Positions 1-35,300 are shown, counted from the first letter of the stretch. The stretch is 64,000 nt of DNA from Polyodon spathula (GCF_017654505.1 NC_054549.1:27201147-27265146), one strand, 5' to 3'. Notes: generated from the letters alone by a model not told the origin. Numbers and translations: made by a program.

Positions 1-134
1 AAAGGAGTTAATTAAACATTTTGTTGATATCTTGGTACTCCCCTTGCTTTGTCAGTTTTTGTACATGCATGCATGGCCAGGTTGCTTCTCTAAGTGCAAA
101 GTCCAGATGGGGTCACACTAGGTGCTGGAAAGAA

Positions 135-135
<1 letters not shown>

Positions 136-172
<37 letters not shown>

Positions 173-184
173 TATATATTATAG

Positions 185-211
<27 letters not shown>
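136..211. repeat. AT microsatellite
   Basis: Almost uninterrupted TA dinucleotides broken by a few AA/TT/AG steps. Non-coding. Confidence 0.95.
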
Positions 212-215
<4 letters not shown>

Positions 216-3200
216 TGATGGCAGCATAAATTAGTGAAAATAAAGCGGTCTGCTAATTTAGGAAATTTGTATTAAGCTTTGGATATTGTCCATTTAAAGG
301 ATTTAGTCCAAAGCAAAGTAATTACCACAATTACAAGGTTTGAAAATAAATAGTGAATGTATAAAACACACACATTTCCTATATTATTTAATTTTCTTCA
401 GGAAAATCTGAAAGGCAGTTAGCCTAGTAAACTCTTATTCCGAGAGTGGAGGGCTGTTGATGTAATTGTAGTTTAGTTGTATGTTTTTTAATTGGGTTTT
501 GGAGTTCTATTCTAACAGATTTTTCCTGTCTGCTCCCCACAGGTCTGAAAGCTGCCTTTCCTCCTCTCCATTAATTACACAGGCTCTGGGTCAGTTTGCT
601 TATTCAGCTGCAAGACTTCCTTAAACCCCCAGGGTGATGCTGTCTGAAAAACAGAGACATGTGGCTCCATTCAAAATCCTTTAATCATGAAGTCTACTTT
701 GGTCAATTAAATAAAGTTTGGCATTAACACTTCTAGGTTGAAGAATCAAGCCACCAACACAAAAACACCAGGATGACTCAAGAAAAAGAATTCCAGGGTC
801 TTTCTGTTGTACCTGCTCTTAACTTAGGACCTGGACATTGCTGTTGGAGAACATCTGTTGAATGTAAAGTTAGGTATACTGTAGTTATGCCATTGTAACT
901 GTCATTGTATTTTAGGGTTGCCAACTGTCCAATTTTAGACCAGACAGTCAGGTTTTTTAAACTTGTCCGGTTTTGTAGCACACTGAAAACTGGACATGTA
1001 TTGCCCATTAACACTCAGTGCCAACGTCCCTGAAAGGCGACCACCGGCTCTTTGCCAGTGGTGCAAATTTGTGACAGACTGCTGTGCCTTTATTTATCAA
1101 TTGCTGTTGCTAAAACAACAAAAGAACTGGACTAAATGACGTCACCATGATGAGCTGCACAATTTCAGCTTTTGATAGGTACACAATTTAATATATGTGG
1201 CTGTTCAATTATTTTCAGCAAATTTTTGTAAAGATAGATGTTGGTAGGAGCCAAACAGAGAAGTTGGCAGTGAATGCATAGTAATAGGGATGCCAACTGA
1301 CCGGTTTTGGACAGTGCATCCGGTTTTAAGGGAATTTGTGCCTTGTCGGAGGGGGGGTGGGGGGGAGTCTTATGATCTAATTTAAAGCCTTAGTATATTA
1401 GAAGCCGTTGAGCTCACGGAGGTTAATTGTCCAAGTGGGTGAATCAGCATTCCTGTCAATCCACTGATAAGTAGGATCCTGCACCCAATAACCCTCCCCG
1501 CACCCACTTCATAGATTTAATTTCTCTTACGGTACCAATGTGTAAATGTGGTATTAAGAGAATGTCACCACAAAAACAGAAAGCAAGTGGCTTATAAGCA
1601 CATAGTGGCAATCTACTCCAATGTAGGTTCTTTCAGAATTCAAAGACGGACATCCTTCAAGTACCAAGCATGTTACATTGGATTTATATCAGTCAATTGA
1701 CTTGACCAAATTAACGCTTGAGGCTCGTCCGCTTTCTACTGGGTAACTGTATGCTGGTGCACTATCATCCATAAACATAGTGTTCTGCCTGGCAAGTGCT
1801 GGGATTAAAGTAAGGAGCCCTGTAGTCAACACCTAGATGTATTGGATGGCTGTGATAGTTCAGTTACAGGAAATAAAACTTGGAAGACTAGTAAAGTCTC
1901 AATGAACATGGCTTGCCAACTCATTCCATACCCTCCACTCTCTGTGTAAACAAATGTCTCTTACCCTCTTAAAAATGAAAAGCTGACAAGTTGGCACAAC
2001 AAATCTTAAGGTTTATCCCCTGGCTTAGCCAGCATAGAGGGCTTTTTTTTTTGTCTGTGTTGTCATTTTGACGGCATGTTAAGTCAGTTTGAAAGATACA
2101 TTCTATAGCTGGAAGCATTTGCTTTATTTATTTATGAAATGATTTGCATTTTAAATCATAAGCAGGGAATGAAAATAAAGATGCAATAGAAATCACATAC
2201 AAAGAACAAGATTGAAAAGTATTTTTATGAACAAAAAACTAAGTCTTACATTGTTTTGTGTGCACCTCTGATATCACTGTAGGCCCACCAATCAAATCAG
2301 ATCTTACTCCTACATTATATAGTATAGGGTTTGTATTCACAGCGTTCAGTTCCACACTGTCTCCCATTGGCTGAAATGTACAGTGCTCGATGAAGAATTG
2401 CTTCCCCCGGGGCTTCAACCCCCATAATAAACATTTGAATAAATCAACATGCAACATGACATTGCATCCCATCAATGCTTTATTGAGGTATTGCACGTCA
2501 AAGGAAAGAGTTAGAAAGACACTATTATATCAAACTGTGAAGCATTTGCTAAGGATTTTAAAACAAGGCAAAGACATATTTTAAGAGATACATGTATACA
2601 GTAAGTCCATATGTTTAAATTCACTCCCCTCTTTTTTAAAATGCCCAGTTCAGATTTCGTCATACCAATTAAACCCACTTGCCCATCAGGCGGACTGAAG
2701 ATCAATGGCTAATCTCAGTTTCCACTGTCAAGCCATTCACCTCCTTTCACCCTCTGAACATAAGCAGTGATGTCGCCAAGCTACAGAACCCTGGAAGTAA
2801 ACACCCAGCCTGAGATATCTACTCCTGGACTTGGGTCTGACCAGTATGGGTCACTGAAACAGGAGCATAGGAGCCCATTATGGTGTTCTATGTGGGCCCC
2901 CAGCCGACTCAGACTGAGATTTAAACCAGAGTGTTTCAATGGCATCAAGAGTGACTCCTGCTATGTTATAACTATGGGTGGAGCAACAGAGAACTGATCT
3001 TTTTATGGGAAAACTGGAGTATTACCACCACTATTCTGACACTTTGCTGTTTTTGTACATGTGAAATGGTTTTGATTAGATATAGTTAGCTAGAAATTAC
3101 TCAGAACTTAACCTGCTGTTTCCAGCTGTTACTATCTCATTTCGCAACATTAAACAATTAAAAAAAAGTTTTTTTTTTCCCCTTAGAAATGTTTAAAGAA

Positions 3201-3358
3201 AAAACTAAACTAATGGGCATTTTTGCTTAGAGAGATGTATAGCATAGCTTTTGATTTCAGTCATTTTAATGTTCAGTTAATTGCATACATTATGAGCAGT
3301 CAGACTGGGTGCTTGGGGTTCTCATATTAAATACCTGAAATATGTGGCAGGTGCAGGA

Positions 3359-3362
<4 letters not shown>

Positions 3363-3414
<52 letters not shown>
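3363..3414. repeat. GT microsatellite, 26 perfect units
   Basis: Pure GT run. It can form Z-DNA and is likely length-polymorphic. Confidence 0.97.
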
Positions 3415-3419
<5 letters not shown>

Positions 3420-4450
3420 ATTCTTTTATACTGCTGAGTTACAGTGTATTCAGGTGGTAATGCAGTGACCCTTTCAGTAAAAGCCAAGTGATGGATTCCC
3501 CTCTCTCTCAGGCAAGATGAAACCTGAACTCGAATTAGCAAGGGCTTCCAGGAATTGATTTTACACAGATGGCAGGTTCTCTCTTTTACTGATGGGGTTA
3601 ATTATGATTGCTGGAAAGAAGCTCAGCTCTTTCCACTGCACAACAATCAAGGTGGAATAGAATTAGAAATGGAATAAACCACAGCAGATACAGAGAGATC
3701 CAAAATAATGGATACATTTTTTATGTAATATTCTCAATTGTAGTCTAATTTTTTTGCAGACCTGTCTGCCAGATAAGTCATAAACACTATACGAAAAGAC
3801 TTTACATGATAGAACTGATCTTGGCCTGACACATGATGATTTGCGCAAAGCAATGTAACGACACCAGACACTGTTGTCAGCTTTGGTCTGCCTGGATACT
3901 TTAAATGGAAAGCTTCTGACAAGCATTTTGAAACGCATGTTGTTCAACATTGTATGTGTTCCAGTTCTCCGTGACAGTCCACTTCTGCATCTGAAACGAA
4001 ATAATAATATTTTATTATCCCCTGCAGGAGATATAGTGGAGGTGGGCGTATGCCATTTATTTGTAAAACAGCTTATTACATTGTGATGATACTTGGTAAT
4101 AACTTTATTTAGCATATGTTATCTGGAGTATGAGATTGTGGGAACATATTGAGGTCTGTCTGTACATCTGTCTGTTTTTATGACCCACCTTTTACATGCA
4201 TCTGGAGAAGACAAGACGTTATTCCCCATGCTGATAATCAGTCATTTTCATTTACCCTGATAGTAACACCTTGTTTGATTACCTAATGACATAGGTCATA
4301 AATACCATTTAATAATTTTGATTAAACTATTCACTAACATTTCTTTTTGTATAGTAGTCTTTAGATATTGTTCATTTACATCATGGTCATCACATTCTGA
4401 GAAATCTAATTTTGAATTTAGAGATGTATACACCCAGGAATGCAAACTAT

Positions 4451-5149
4451 AGGTTACCTACCATAACCCTGGTTCCCTGAAAGAGAAGACGACCACTACC
4501 AGATAGGTATGGGATATTTCCCTTCCAGTGATGATGCACTGTCACTCACAGAAAGATAATCCTCTTTTTCCATTGGACCTGTGAGGGTGACTGAAGCGAC
4601 CTCATGGGTGGTGTTCGTCTTCTCTTTCAGGGAACCAGGGTTACGGTAGGTAACCTAACATCCCCTTTCAATTCGAAGATGATCACCACCAGATAGGTAT
4701 GGGATAACCTATACCAAAGCCATTGCGAAGGAGAAGGAATGACAGCAACTGAGGGACGCACAACACTGTCTAACCCAGTGGTTAGCAGTGTGAACTTACT
4801 CCCTCAAGGACCCTTGTGCCTACAGAAGGCAATGCAGGGTCTACCACATTGATACTGTAGAATCTGATGAAAGTATGCGGCGAAACCTCATCTAGCTGCA
4901 GTACAAATATCAGACATCGAGGCGCCCTTGAAAAGGGCCGAAGATGTAGCCAACCCTCTAGTGGAGTGTGCGGCTACCCTAGTGACAGGGTGACAGTTGT
5001 ATTCCCTCGGTAGGCGGGACCGAGTGCGTCATCACTGGAAGGGGCCTTTCAGCAGCTCTGGTATAGAGAGCTCAGTGATACCTACCCGAAGGGCAGGAAT
5101 ATCCCATACCTATCTGGTGGTGGTCATCTTCGAATTGAAAGGGAACGCT
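4451..5149 (-). mobile_element. DIRS-like retrotransposon remnant with multiple inverted repeats
   Basis: A segment of about 48 bp at 4452-4498 (ggttacctaccataaccctg...) returns inverted at about 4608-4655. A second segment at 4663-4705 (ccctttcaattcgaagatg...) returns inverted at about 5100-5144, and cccttccagtgatgatgcac (4529-4548) is inverted at about 5025-5046. Between them the minus strand reads HSTRGLATSSALFKGASMSD then ICTAAR (4891-4968), followed by an in-frame stop. This resembles the C-terminal HxxR region of DIRS tyrosine recombinases. Inverted termini plus such a recombinase point to a deleted DIRS-type element. No intact protein remains. Confidence 0.6.
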
Positions 5150-6073
5150 ATCTCTCTGCCCTCTTCGCAACTATTCAATGGTGTACAGCCCAGTAGGTGG
5201 CGCCAAAGAACGAGTAACATAAAGTAACATATTACTAAAACATAATTAGTCATTCTGCATGTAGTAATATTTTGCATAACGTTACACTTGTGAATCAGAT
5301 GGCTTTCGATAACATTAATGTGTTTTTGAAGATGAGATTCTTATATTTAGTAAGCAAAGGGTTTAAATGGGGGTACACAGCAAATTCACTGAATGCATTT
5401 TGTGCAGGTGAGAGCAAGGCTGACTGTTCATTTCTCTTCTTCAGTTCACGCTCGCATGGCAGTGATATTTCAGAAATAATAATAAAAAAAAAAAAAAAAC
5501 CTAATTGGTCAGTTCAAACTCTCCTGTGGTTGTGTGAAAGCAGGCAGGTTAGATATGCTTTTTCAAAAGGCAATGTTGTTGACCTCCAACTTGCTTTGAT
5601 GCTACAAAGCAGAATGTTCTCGTCAGAATAAGGGTTAGAGGGAAGCCGGTAGAGATGGTCAAAAGAAATCTAGGTCAGTTTTCATTAAAATGGAAGAAAT
5701 TAAATCAGTGGCCATTCGATACAACACTTATCACAGCCAGCTACTGGAGAGATCTGTAGAAGTGTAGGGAAAGCACAGGACTAGCCCTAACCCGAGGCAC
5801 CGGTCTGTATGTCTATCTGTATGTGTGTCTCTAGAACCACTTATCATGGTGTGATGAAACTTGTCAAGAACATTCTTTAGTGGTAGACATTGAGTCAGAA
5901 TCAGTAGGTGGTTTTCCATCTATCTCTATGAATTTATTGTCACAGAATACAGGTATATGCAGAGAACAGCTTAACCTTATGTGATATTCTTCAGCATGTT
6001 TCTGAGTATCAGAATCTAAGTGTCAGGGGATATATTGAGACATGTCCATCCACCTGTAAGTTTGTGTGTATTT

Positions 6074-6130
<57 letters not shown>

Positions 6131-6194
6131 TATTTTAGAAGTGTTTTAATGCCATCTAGTGGTTTAATGAAATATCACATTCCCTTCCTAATAA
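5150..6194. other. Non-coding flank with AAT microsatellite
   Basis: No gene seen. A poly(A) run lies near 5485 and (TAA)n at 6075-6129. The text near 6030 (ggatatattgag) resembles 4146-4156 (acatattgaggt), suggesting two old copies of one dispersed repeat. Confidence 0.4.
6075..6129. repeat. TAA/AAT trinucleotide microsatellite, about 18 units
   Basis: Pure run of TAA units. Confidence 0.97.
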
Positions 6195-6645
6195 CACTAT
6201 GTAACACCATTTTTGTTCCTGGGTAGTAAGTGTTATTTCCTAATTAACATGTAACATGTATTTATACTAAAGTAATACAAAGATGACTACAAAAGTGAGT
6301 AGTTTTTTGAGATTTGCAATTATACTGTATTTACAGTATAATTGTAAATCTCAAAAAACTACTTACTTCTAAATCTGTTGTAGTCATCTTTGTATTACTT
6401 TAGTATAAATACATGTTAATTTGGATTCATATGTTGTTTTTTTCTGACTTTATGTGAATGAAAAGACACACATTTGCCCATTTTCCCATTGGAAATAGTG
6501 ATATTTTGAAATATCACTGTCCTGGTCACAAAAGCAAAGTTTGTGGGGAATAATAGCCATGTTCTATACTTTTGAGGCATAAGCAATTAGGAAATAACAC
6601 TTACTACCCAGGAACAATTTTTTTTTTTTTTTTTGTTACACAGTG
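6195..6645. mobile_element. Non-autonomous DNA transposon (Harbinger-like MITE) with internal palindrome
   Basis: Terminal inverted repeats of about 50 bp: CACTATGTAACACC...TTCCTGGGTAGTAAGTG at the left, and its reverse complement starting CACTGTGTAACA at the right; the right arm has a 17-T expansion. TAA flanks both ends (6192-6194 and 6646-6648), compatible with the 3-bp target duplication of PIF/Harbinger elements. It encodes nothing. Superfamily assignment is inference from the TSD length. Confidence 0.7.
6254..6416. repeat. Near-perfect 160-bp palindrome inside the MITE
   Basis: The left arm starts acatgtatttatactaaag and the right arm is its inverse ending ctttagtataaatacatgt, with the centre at 6330/6331 (ttatactgta / tacagtataa). 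Only a few mismatches and one indel. Any transcript would fold into a long hairpin. Confidence 0.88.
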
Positions 6646-6648
6646 TAA

Positions 6649-7899
6649 TCTTAGTTTTAGTCAGAATTGACAAGTCAGCAGATCTGTCAGATTTTGATTG
6701 GGAGCTAATAATATATGCTCAGTTGGCAGGTGCTTCCAAATCCAAACAATCTACACATTACTAGGTTCCATAAAGGGTTGGTGTCATAAGGATCTTTTTT
6801 TTGCCACTCAGGTGAGCACATTGAATCAATGCAGTCTCTTCATAGTGTTGACGTAGTTGTTTCTACCTGAAGCAATTCAAATGAAAACTATGTACTTGTA
6901 TTTATATACTGTATTTAATTTGATTAATTTGGTCCAGAGTGTTTGAAATAGGATCACTTTTAAGTCCCATTTTAACATTCAAATCTGTTCATTTGACAGC
7001 ACTTACCATAATCTGAAATAACAGATCAATGAGGATTAGGAAATCTACATCTAAAGAAGATCACAGCTCCAGCTTCGATCTTAATGGAAATTAGTGCCTT
7101 AATATGTATAGTTCATAGTAATATAAAACCATAATAATACACTACTAATTAGTGTATGATTGTATGATTCATATAAGACCTAATCAACATTGAAGTCAAC
7201 TCCACTTAATCATCTTGTCTGTTGGCTCCCAGGGGCTTCAGGCTGTGATGACAGTAATGGTTTCTCCCAGAGAATCTGACAAGCATCTGTTCTTCCTAGG
7301 ATATAAACTTGTTTGCGTATGCCAGACTGCTCCTATTATAGCCGCCATGTGTCACGCACACAGCTGCTTGAAGCTATAAGTGCAGGTTCCAGTGCTTGAC
7401 ACATTCCTGCAATATTCATGGGGCAACAAATGAGAAACCCTTGCCACAGTCCACAGGGTGTAGGTATACTGCGAGCAGCCAGCATGACACTGATCTGCCA
7501 GGTGTTTATATTGTTAGGGATAGCTAAGCCAGTCATATATGCTGTCTTGCCTACTGAGATTGAAATAATGGTACTGGCTACATAAGAGCTTTATGTAACA
7601 GCTGGCATACCTCAAGCCAAACCGGAACACCTCTGGTCATTCAGTCCTGGGCTTTTCTCAAAGACTGGCAGTTGTGCTCAAATGTGCAGAGCTATGTAAT
7701 TGTTTGGTGATGTGAACCCAAGTTGAAACAAAACCTATTACCCAGGCTTTCAGCTGTGAAATGCTACTTCATTTTGCTATCTAGTCTCCTAAGGATTTTG
7801 TTTATATATTGTAATAGTATTATTTTAAGACTCGATATTTTGGGCAATTTTGACAAGCAACTTAAAATAACATTGTAAGTACCAATTATTAACAGTTCC
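6649..7899. other. Non-coding, no feature recognised
   Basis: AT-rich unique-looking sequence upstream of the MTMR14 promoter. No exon, repeat arm or RNA gene identified. Confidence 0.4.
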
Positions 7900-8623
7900 T
7901 TTACCAAGATGGCGCAGTTTCTTCAGGAAGTTGTTTCTTTCCAGGTCACAGTTTATGAGGCGGAGGTGTCACGTGTGCGTACGAAGTTCTTGTTTACATG
8001 TAGCAGCGATGTACTCGACCGTTCAATCGCAGCTCTGGTAATCACTGTTATCGGGAAAAAACACATTGCTAAATAATAAGAGGATACAGTCTATCACTCT
8101 TCTTAACAACTGACTACCTGTTTTAGCTGGGACTACTACTGAAAACTCGCTGAGGTAACCTTTGTATAAACGAGCAGGCCGGGAAGCCTCGAGCTTTCCA
8201 GAGTCGCTCTCTCGGTTCCGTTTGACGTTTTGATACAGTGGTAATGCAGCGGATACTTGGTAGCAAACCAGGTGGAATTTTGACTATTTTAAAAAATTCA
8301 AATAAGGACTTAATCGAGGAGCTTGACAATTAAATTCCACGTTTAATGTTATTTCCTCAGAAACGTAAACTTGTTTCGCTAGGATTTTAACCCGACCAGC
8401 TCAACAGTTCTTGCCCCCTCCAGATTGACTAGGTCGGTGTGTGGTCTAATTCTCCGGGGCCCTGAATCGGGGCGGGTTTCCCGGTTCCGGCCCTGTAAAG
8501 CGGGCGGTGAGGAAGAAGTTTTCGGGGAAGGGATGGCTCGGTGGGTCTATCCGAACCCAGGGTACTGCAGTTTTTGAGGGAGGCTGTGTCCGCATAGAGC
8601 CGGGCCGAGGGGTCGCGCCTGCC
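7900..8623 (+). promoter_or_regulatory. Probable MTMR14 promoter and 5' UTR
   Basis: CpG density rises sharply from about 7960 and again at 8440-8660, unlike the AT-rich surroundings. A YY1-like aagatggcgc lies near 7908 and an E-box cacgtg at 7970-7975. The transcription start is not visible; a non-coding 5' exon between 7900 and 8300 is possible. A short upstream ATG ORF is at 8533-8577. Confidence 0.55.
8533..8577 (+). other. Upstream ORF before MTMR14 start (14 codons)
   Basis: ATG in ggatggctcg opens a frame encoding MARWVYPNPGYCSF and closes with TGA at 8575-8577, 46 bp before the MTMR14 ATG and out of frame with it. It matters only if the transcript starts upstream of 8533, which the sequence does not prove. 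Confidence 0.4.
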
Positions 8624-31334
<22,711 letters not shown>

Positions 31335-32300
31335 CACACAGTGGTGTTTTCTGAAACAAGGAAAAAAAAACAAGGGCAAGACTCACCACGCACACACACA
31401 CACACAAAATGGTGCCAAACATGGCTTTTATTATGCAGGGGCTACTGTTGTATTATTTTTCTTTCTTTTACTGTGGGGAAACCTTCTAAAAGTAATGTTG
31501 CCAATTTTATAATTTGTGTTATTTCCAAGATCAGTGTTTGGTCTCTTCACTACCATGGGTTTTTAAATGGCAGGATGAACTAGTTAACTTTTTTGTAAAA
31601 CGCAGACAAATTACAGGACGTTTAACTTATAAGAGATGTGCGGTTATAATAACAACATTGCTTCCATTCTGTGGTTATCCTAGTATGTGTTGTTCTGTTT
31701 CAACATGCCTCCTGGGGTTTGTTTTAAGAGACATTGTGGGGGTGTGTTTTAGTGATCTAAACAATGGCTTATGTAAATACTGCCACCCTTAAACTTGTAA
31801 GCCAGTTTTAATGGGTCAGTACATCACACCTTTTCAGACATAAATGCCTACTTGCTGATGTAAGTTTGTTGTTTCTCAAACGCACGGTATGAAGTCTGTA
31901 CACAGCAGAGGGGAATGTGTAGTATCGGTAAACAATTTGTTGCTCAATTATATTTCACGGTACTAACTGTAGAGGTATAAAAGGCTTTAAGATCAAAAAT
32001 TGCTCGCCTTATAAGTTGTTGATTTTAAAGTTCACTAGCCTTAAGTTGAGGGGCCCTACGCTGCTGCAGGCGGTATTTGTAAGTCATAAAAGCATTACAT
32101 CTGTGTTTGTGGATCTCACAGCACATTTACGGTATAGAACTGAAAAAGTTAAAGAAAAATGTACTTCTATAAAGTAATCAGCAAGTTTTATATGATGACT
32201 TCAAAATTCACTGAGCAATTAGAATTTTAGGTTACTGTCAGTTGTGTTTGCTCAATTTAAAAACAATAAACTGTTGAATAAAAACAAACTCTAACTCGGG
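31335..32300 (+). other. MTMR14 3' UTR with paired polyadenylation signals
   Basis: Non-coding sequence after the TGA. Two AATAAA hexamers lie 12 bp apart, at 32265-32270 and 32277-32282, and are the first canonical pair I see after the stop. The inferred 3' UTR is thus about 0.95 kb. A short CA repeat sits near 31390. The cleavage position cannot be seen directly. Confidence 0.65.
32265..32282 (+). terminator. Tandem AATAAA polyadenylation signals of MTMR14
   Basis: Two perfect hexamers separated by six bases, about 930 bp after the stop codon. Assigned to MTMR14 by position and strand. Confidence 0.6.
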
Positions 32301-35300
32301 AAGCCTGTTAGCACTCCACAGCAGCACAGAATTTATCTGACAGTTTGGGGAAATTTATTTAATCTCAAAACCACTGTATCAAGTGACAAATATTGGTTTA
32401 AGTAAAACCCCATGGGAGTGAAATGAAGAGCTAAATGGGTCTAAAACATACTAAACAATTTTATTGAAACTGAAATAGTTTGTTCACAAGAAAATCTGTC
32501 TCCTTGTCAAGTGGTCTTTTGGTGTTGACTGGGCAGAAAGTGGAGTCTTGCATCGTCTCTTAACATATGTGTGTAGCATTTGCTTTGTGTCAAGAAATAC
32601 TTCTCATCACTTGCAACCGAAAGGAAAAGGCAGTCAGATCCTAAAAAAAGAAATGGGTTGGACTGTTAACAGGCAAAGTACACAGACTTGTACTTTAAAT
32701 GTAGGTTAATGAAGAGAGATCAGTTTACAGACCACAAAATCTAGGTCATGGTTACCAGGGGACTGCAACTTTCAGCTGTGTTTTGTAAATTCTCCCAAAG
32801 TGAATATTGTTGCACCATCTGCTCTCTGTTTCATAGTGGCTTCTGTGGTCTCCTCTGTTTTTCTTCTCAGGTTTAGTGAGCATTATTATTTTTTAGAGGC
32901 TGAGTTTGATATTTAAAGTGTAAGTGGGAGGAAAATACAATTCAAATGAAAGTTACACATTATTTTTTCCACTTAATTGCAATTAGCCAGAAATATTCTT
33001 AATGGAGTCACCTTTATTTTATACAATAATTACTTTTTAAAAACAATATTAATTAAATGTGTACTCCACATGAAGGAAACAATGTAGTTAATTGCAAAGC
33101 ATAGGAATTTCAATGAAGTAATACACTTGGCAGTTACAGGGGAAATGCATCCAATAAATATTTTCAAATATAAGATCTGGTAGTATTCTTTTAAAAAAAA
33201 AAAAAAAAAAAAACTTTTGCATGTGTGTGATGTTAAACAGCTACTGGTTGGGAGTTTCCTGATGATTTGTCCTGGTCACATGCTTCAGGTTAAGAGTTTA
33301 AATTCCAGTTTCAATGTACAGTAACTGTTAAAATAAATTAACACTTTCTTAAATTGAGAAGGAATGCATTTTCTTGTCTCAAACCATTTGGGTTTGCCAT
33401 CTATTTTATAGGAACACATTTTTTTTTTTTTTTTTTTTTTAACTTAAAATAGGTCTTAAATCTAGTATCGTTATTATTAATAATAGTAACAAAAACATGC
33501 CCATATACATGTAGAATTTGTAAAATGTTTTTTGCAGTACAAGAAGTAATGTAATTTTGTTAGTTTCCAGTAAAATGAGTTCAGTTGGAATCCAGGCACT
33601 CTTAAAGTATGTACTTAACCAGTCATAGTGCAAGCCCTAGGTTTACTCTAAAGGTTTATAAGCAATTGCACCTTCACAATAAACCACTAGTTTAGATTTT
33701 TCAGTGCAGGAAAAACTTATATCTTTGATTAAAGATAAAAAACTTTTATTAAAGTCCATGCCCCTGGAGATTTTAAAGGAAGTAATTGCTATGCAGTGCT
33801 ATGGAAGTACTGGTTCACAATACTTTCCCAGTGAAGCCTCGCTTATCTGTTCTTCTTATTTCATTTGATACTGAATATACCTCTGGGTGTCACATTACTT
33901 AATTCTAAAGTTAGGTGAACAAAACTGAAGGCAAACAGCTACCTATGGTGAGTTTACTCTTACTACCATGGTAAAGCCAAGGGTGAAAACGGTTTAGGAG
34001 AACAGTATATCTGTCTTCTAAGACTAGTCACTAGCAGCAGGCATTAGCAATCATTTTAAAGACTTGTGTAAGCCATATGGGTATCTGGTTCATAAGAAAA
34101 ATAAACAGTGGAAAATCTGAATGGTTAATAGCAGTTGTCTTAAATTGTCCAATTTCACACTGCTTACAACATGAAAAATGTGTGGCCCAACTGCAACAAA
34201 ATAAATGATTTTAAGCCGTGTGTGTTGTTATTACATAGGTTCCGTTCCTCAAGATTTAATAATTCAGTTTCAAGTGTAGTTTTTCACTAGTCCTGTGCTT
34301 TTCTAATGAAACACCCTTTAATGCTTAATACAAATCAGATGCAGCATTGTAAAAGGGTTCTCATTATTTTGTGAATATGTTTTGTTTACATTTTCGTCTG
34401 TGTTTTCTGGGATTTATACAGGGTTTCAATGATGTGTTCAGGGAAGAAAAGGGAAAACCAATTGCTAACCTTTCATATCGGGTCATGTGAGTGACATTAT
34501 GAATAATTTTGGCAACTTCATTTTTATTGTAGAGGCTGCAGCCTAACACTTGTCTGAAGCTCTTCAGGAGTGGCTATAATCTGCCCTTGTTTTTCATTGA
34601 ATCTTGCCGCTATTGTATTCATTCGTGATAGCACCAAAGACTGACCTATGAGCAGTATTGAATCCGGATTCACCATTGACCTTACTTAAGGTGTTTTTTT
34701 TTTTTTTTTTTTCTCTCTCTCTAATTCTCAGTTTTGCTAATGTGCGGATGTTGTCATTACATATACCTTACAGGGACAAGGGACCTAAAGAGCCCGAGCA
34801 GGACCCTGGGCTGATCTATTCACCCAATTTTTTTTAATTTTTTTTTTTTTTTTTTTTTTATACTGTAATCGTCACCTTTTGTATTGGTTGTAGGTGTGAT
34901 GCAGCTCAAGGTATTTTGGAGGTGACATTTTCAAGCAATTTGGAGCAATTGTTTTAAAACGGCTCCTTTTTAAACCAACAAAAAATGGTCAAAGAAATTT
35001 TATTTAGCATATAGTTGAGTACACAATTTTGAAGCTCTGCTTGTTTCCTGCAATCAACTTGTATAGGAGTGAACTATGGCAGTTTTTAGTGAGCATTTGT
35101 GCAACTGGTTACAATGAGGCTCTAATTCTGAGCTGTCAGCTGAACTTGTATGTGTTAGGACAAATTGCCTAGGTTGGCTGTATTGACAGTGCAGTTGCAT
35201 TACATCAGTAACCCAGTTGTAGACCCAACAAATGAGCAATACTGGCTGTCACACATGGCCAGTTTCAATTATAATTAAGGCTTCTGGTTTTTGGGTTTTA

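Larger units (their letters stand above)
1..4450. other. 5' flank without recognised genes
   Basis: No coding exon with family resemblance was found. It holds an AT microsatellite (about 136-211), two related segments beginning ttgccaact / atgccaact (906-955 and 1287-1345) that look like copies of one dispersed repeat, a G-rich patch at 1350-1367 and a GT microsatellite at 3363-3414. Confidence 0.5.

Noticed and set aside
1137..1144. Perfect CRE palindrome TGACGTCA
   Set aside because: Single 8-bp site far from any promoter; expected by chance at this scale and inside a suspected repeat.
3663..4115. 150-codon minus-strand open frame
   Set aside because: No recognisable domain, low-complexity start, Cys/Arg composition typical of random AT-rich antisense. 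Judged chance.
8507..8623. In-frame N-terminal extension of MTMR14 upstream of 8624
   Set aside because: The frame is open back to a stop at 8447, but the only earlier start-like codon (8507) is GTG in a poor context. No in-frame ATG exists upstream, and the ATG at 8624 fits both Kozak context and family length.
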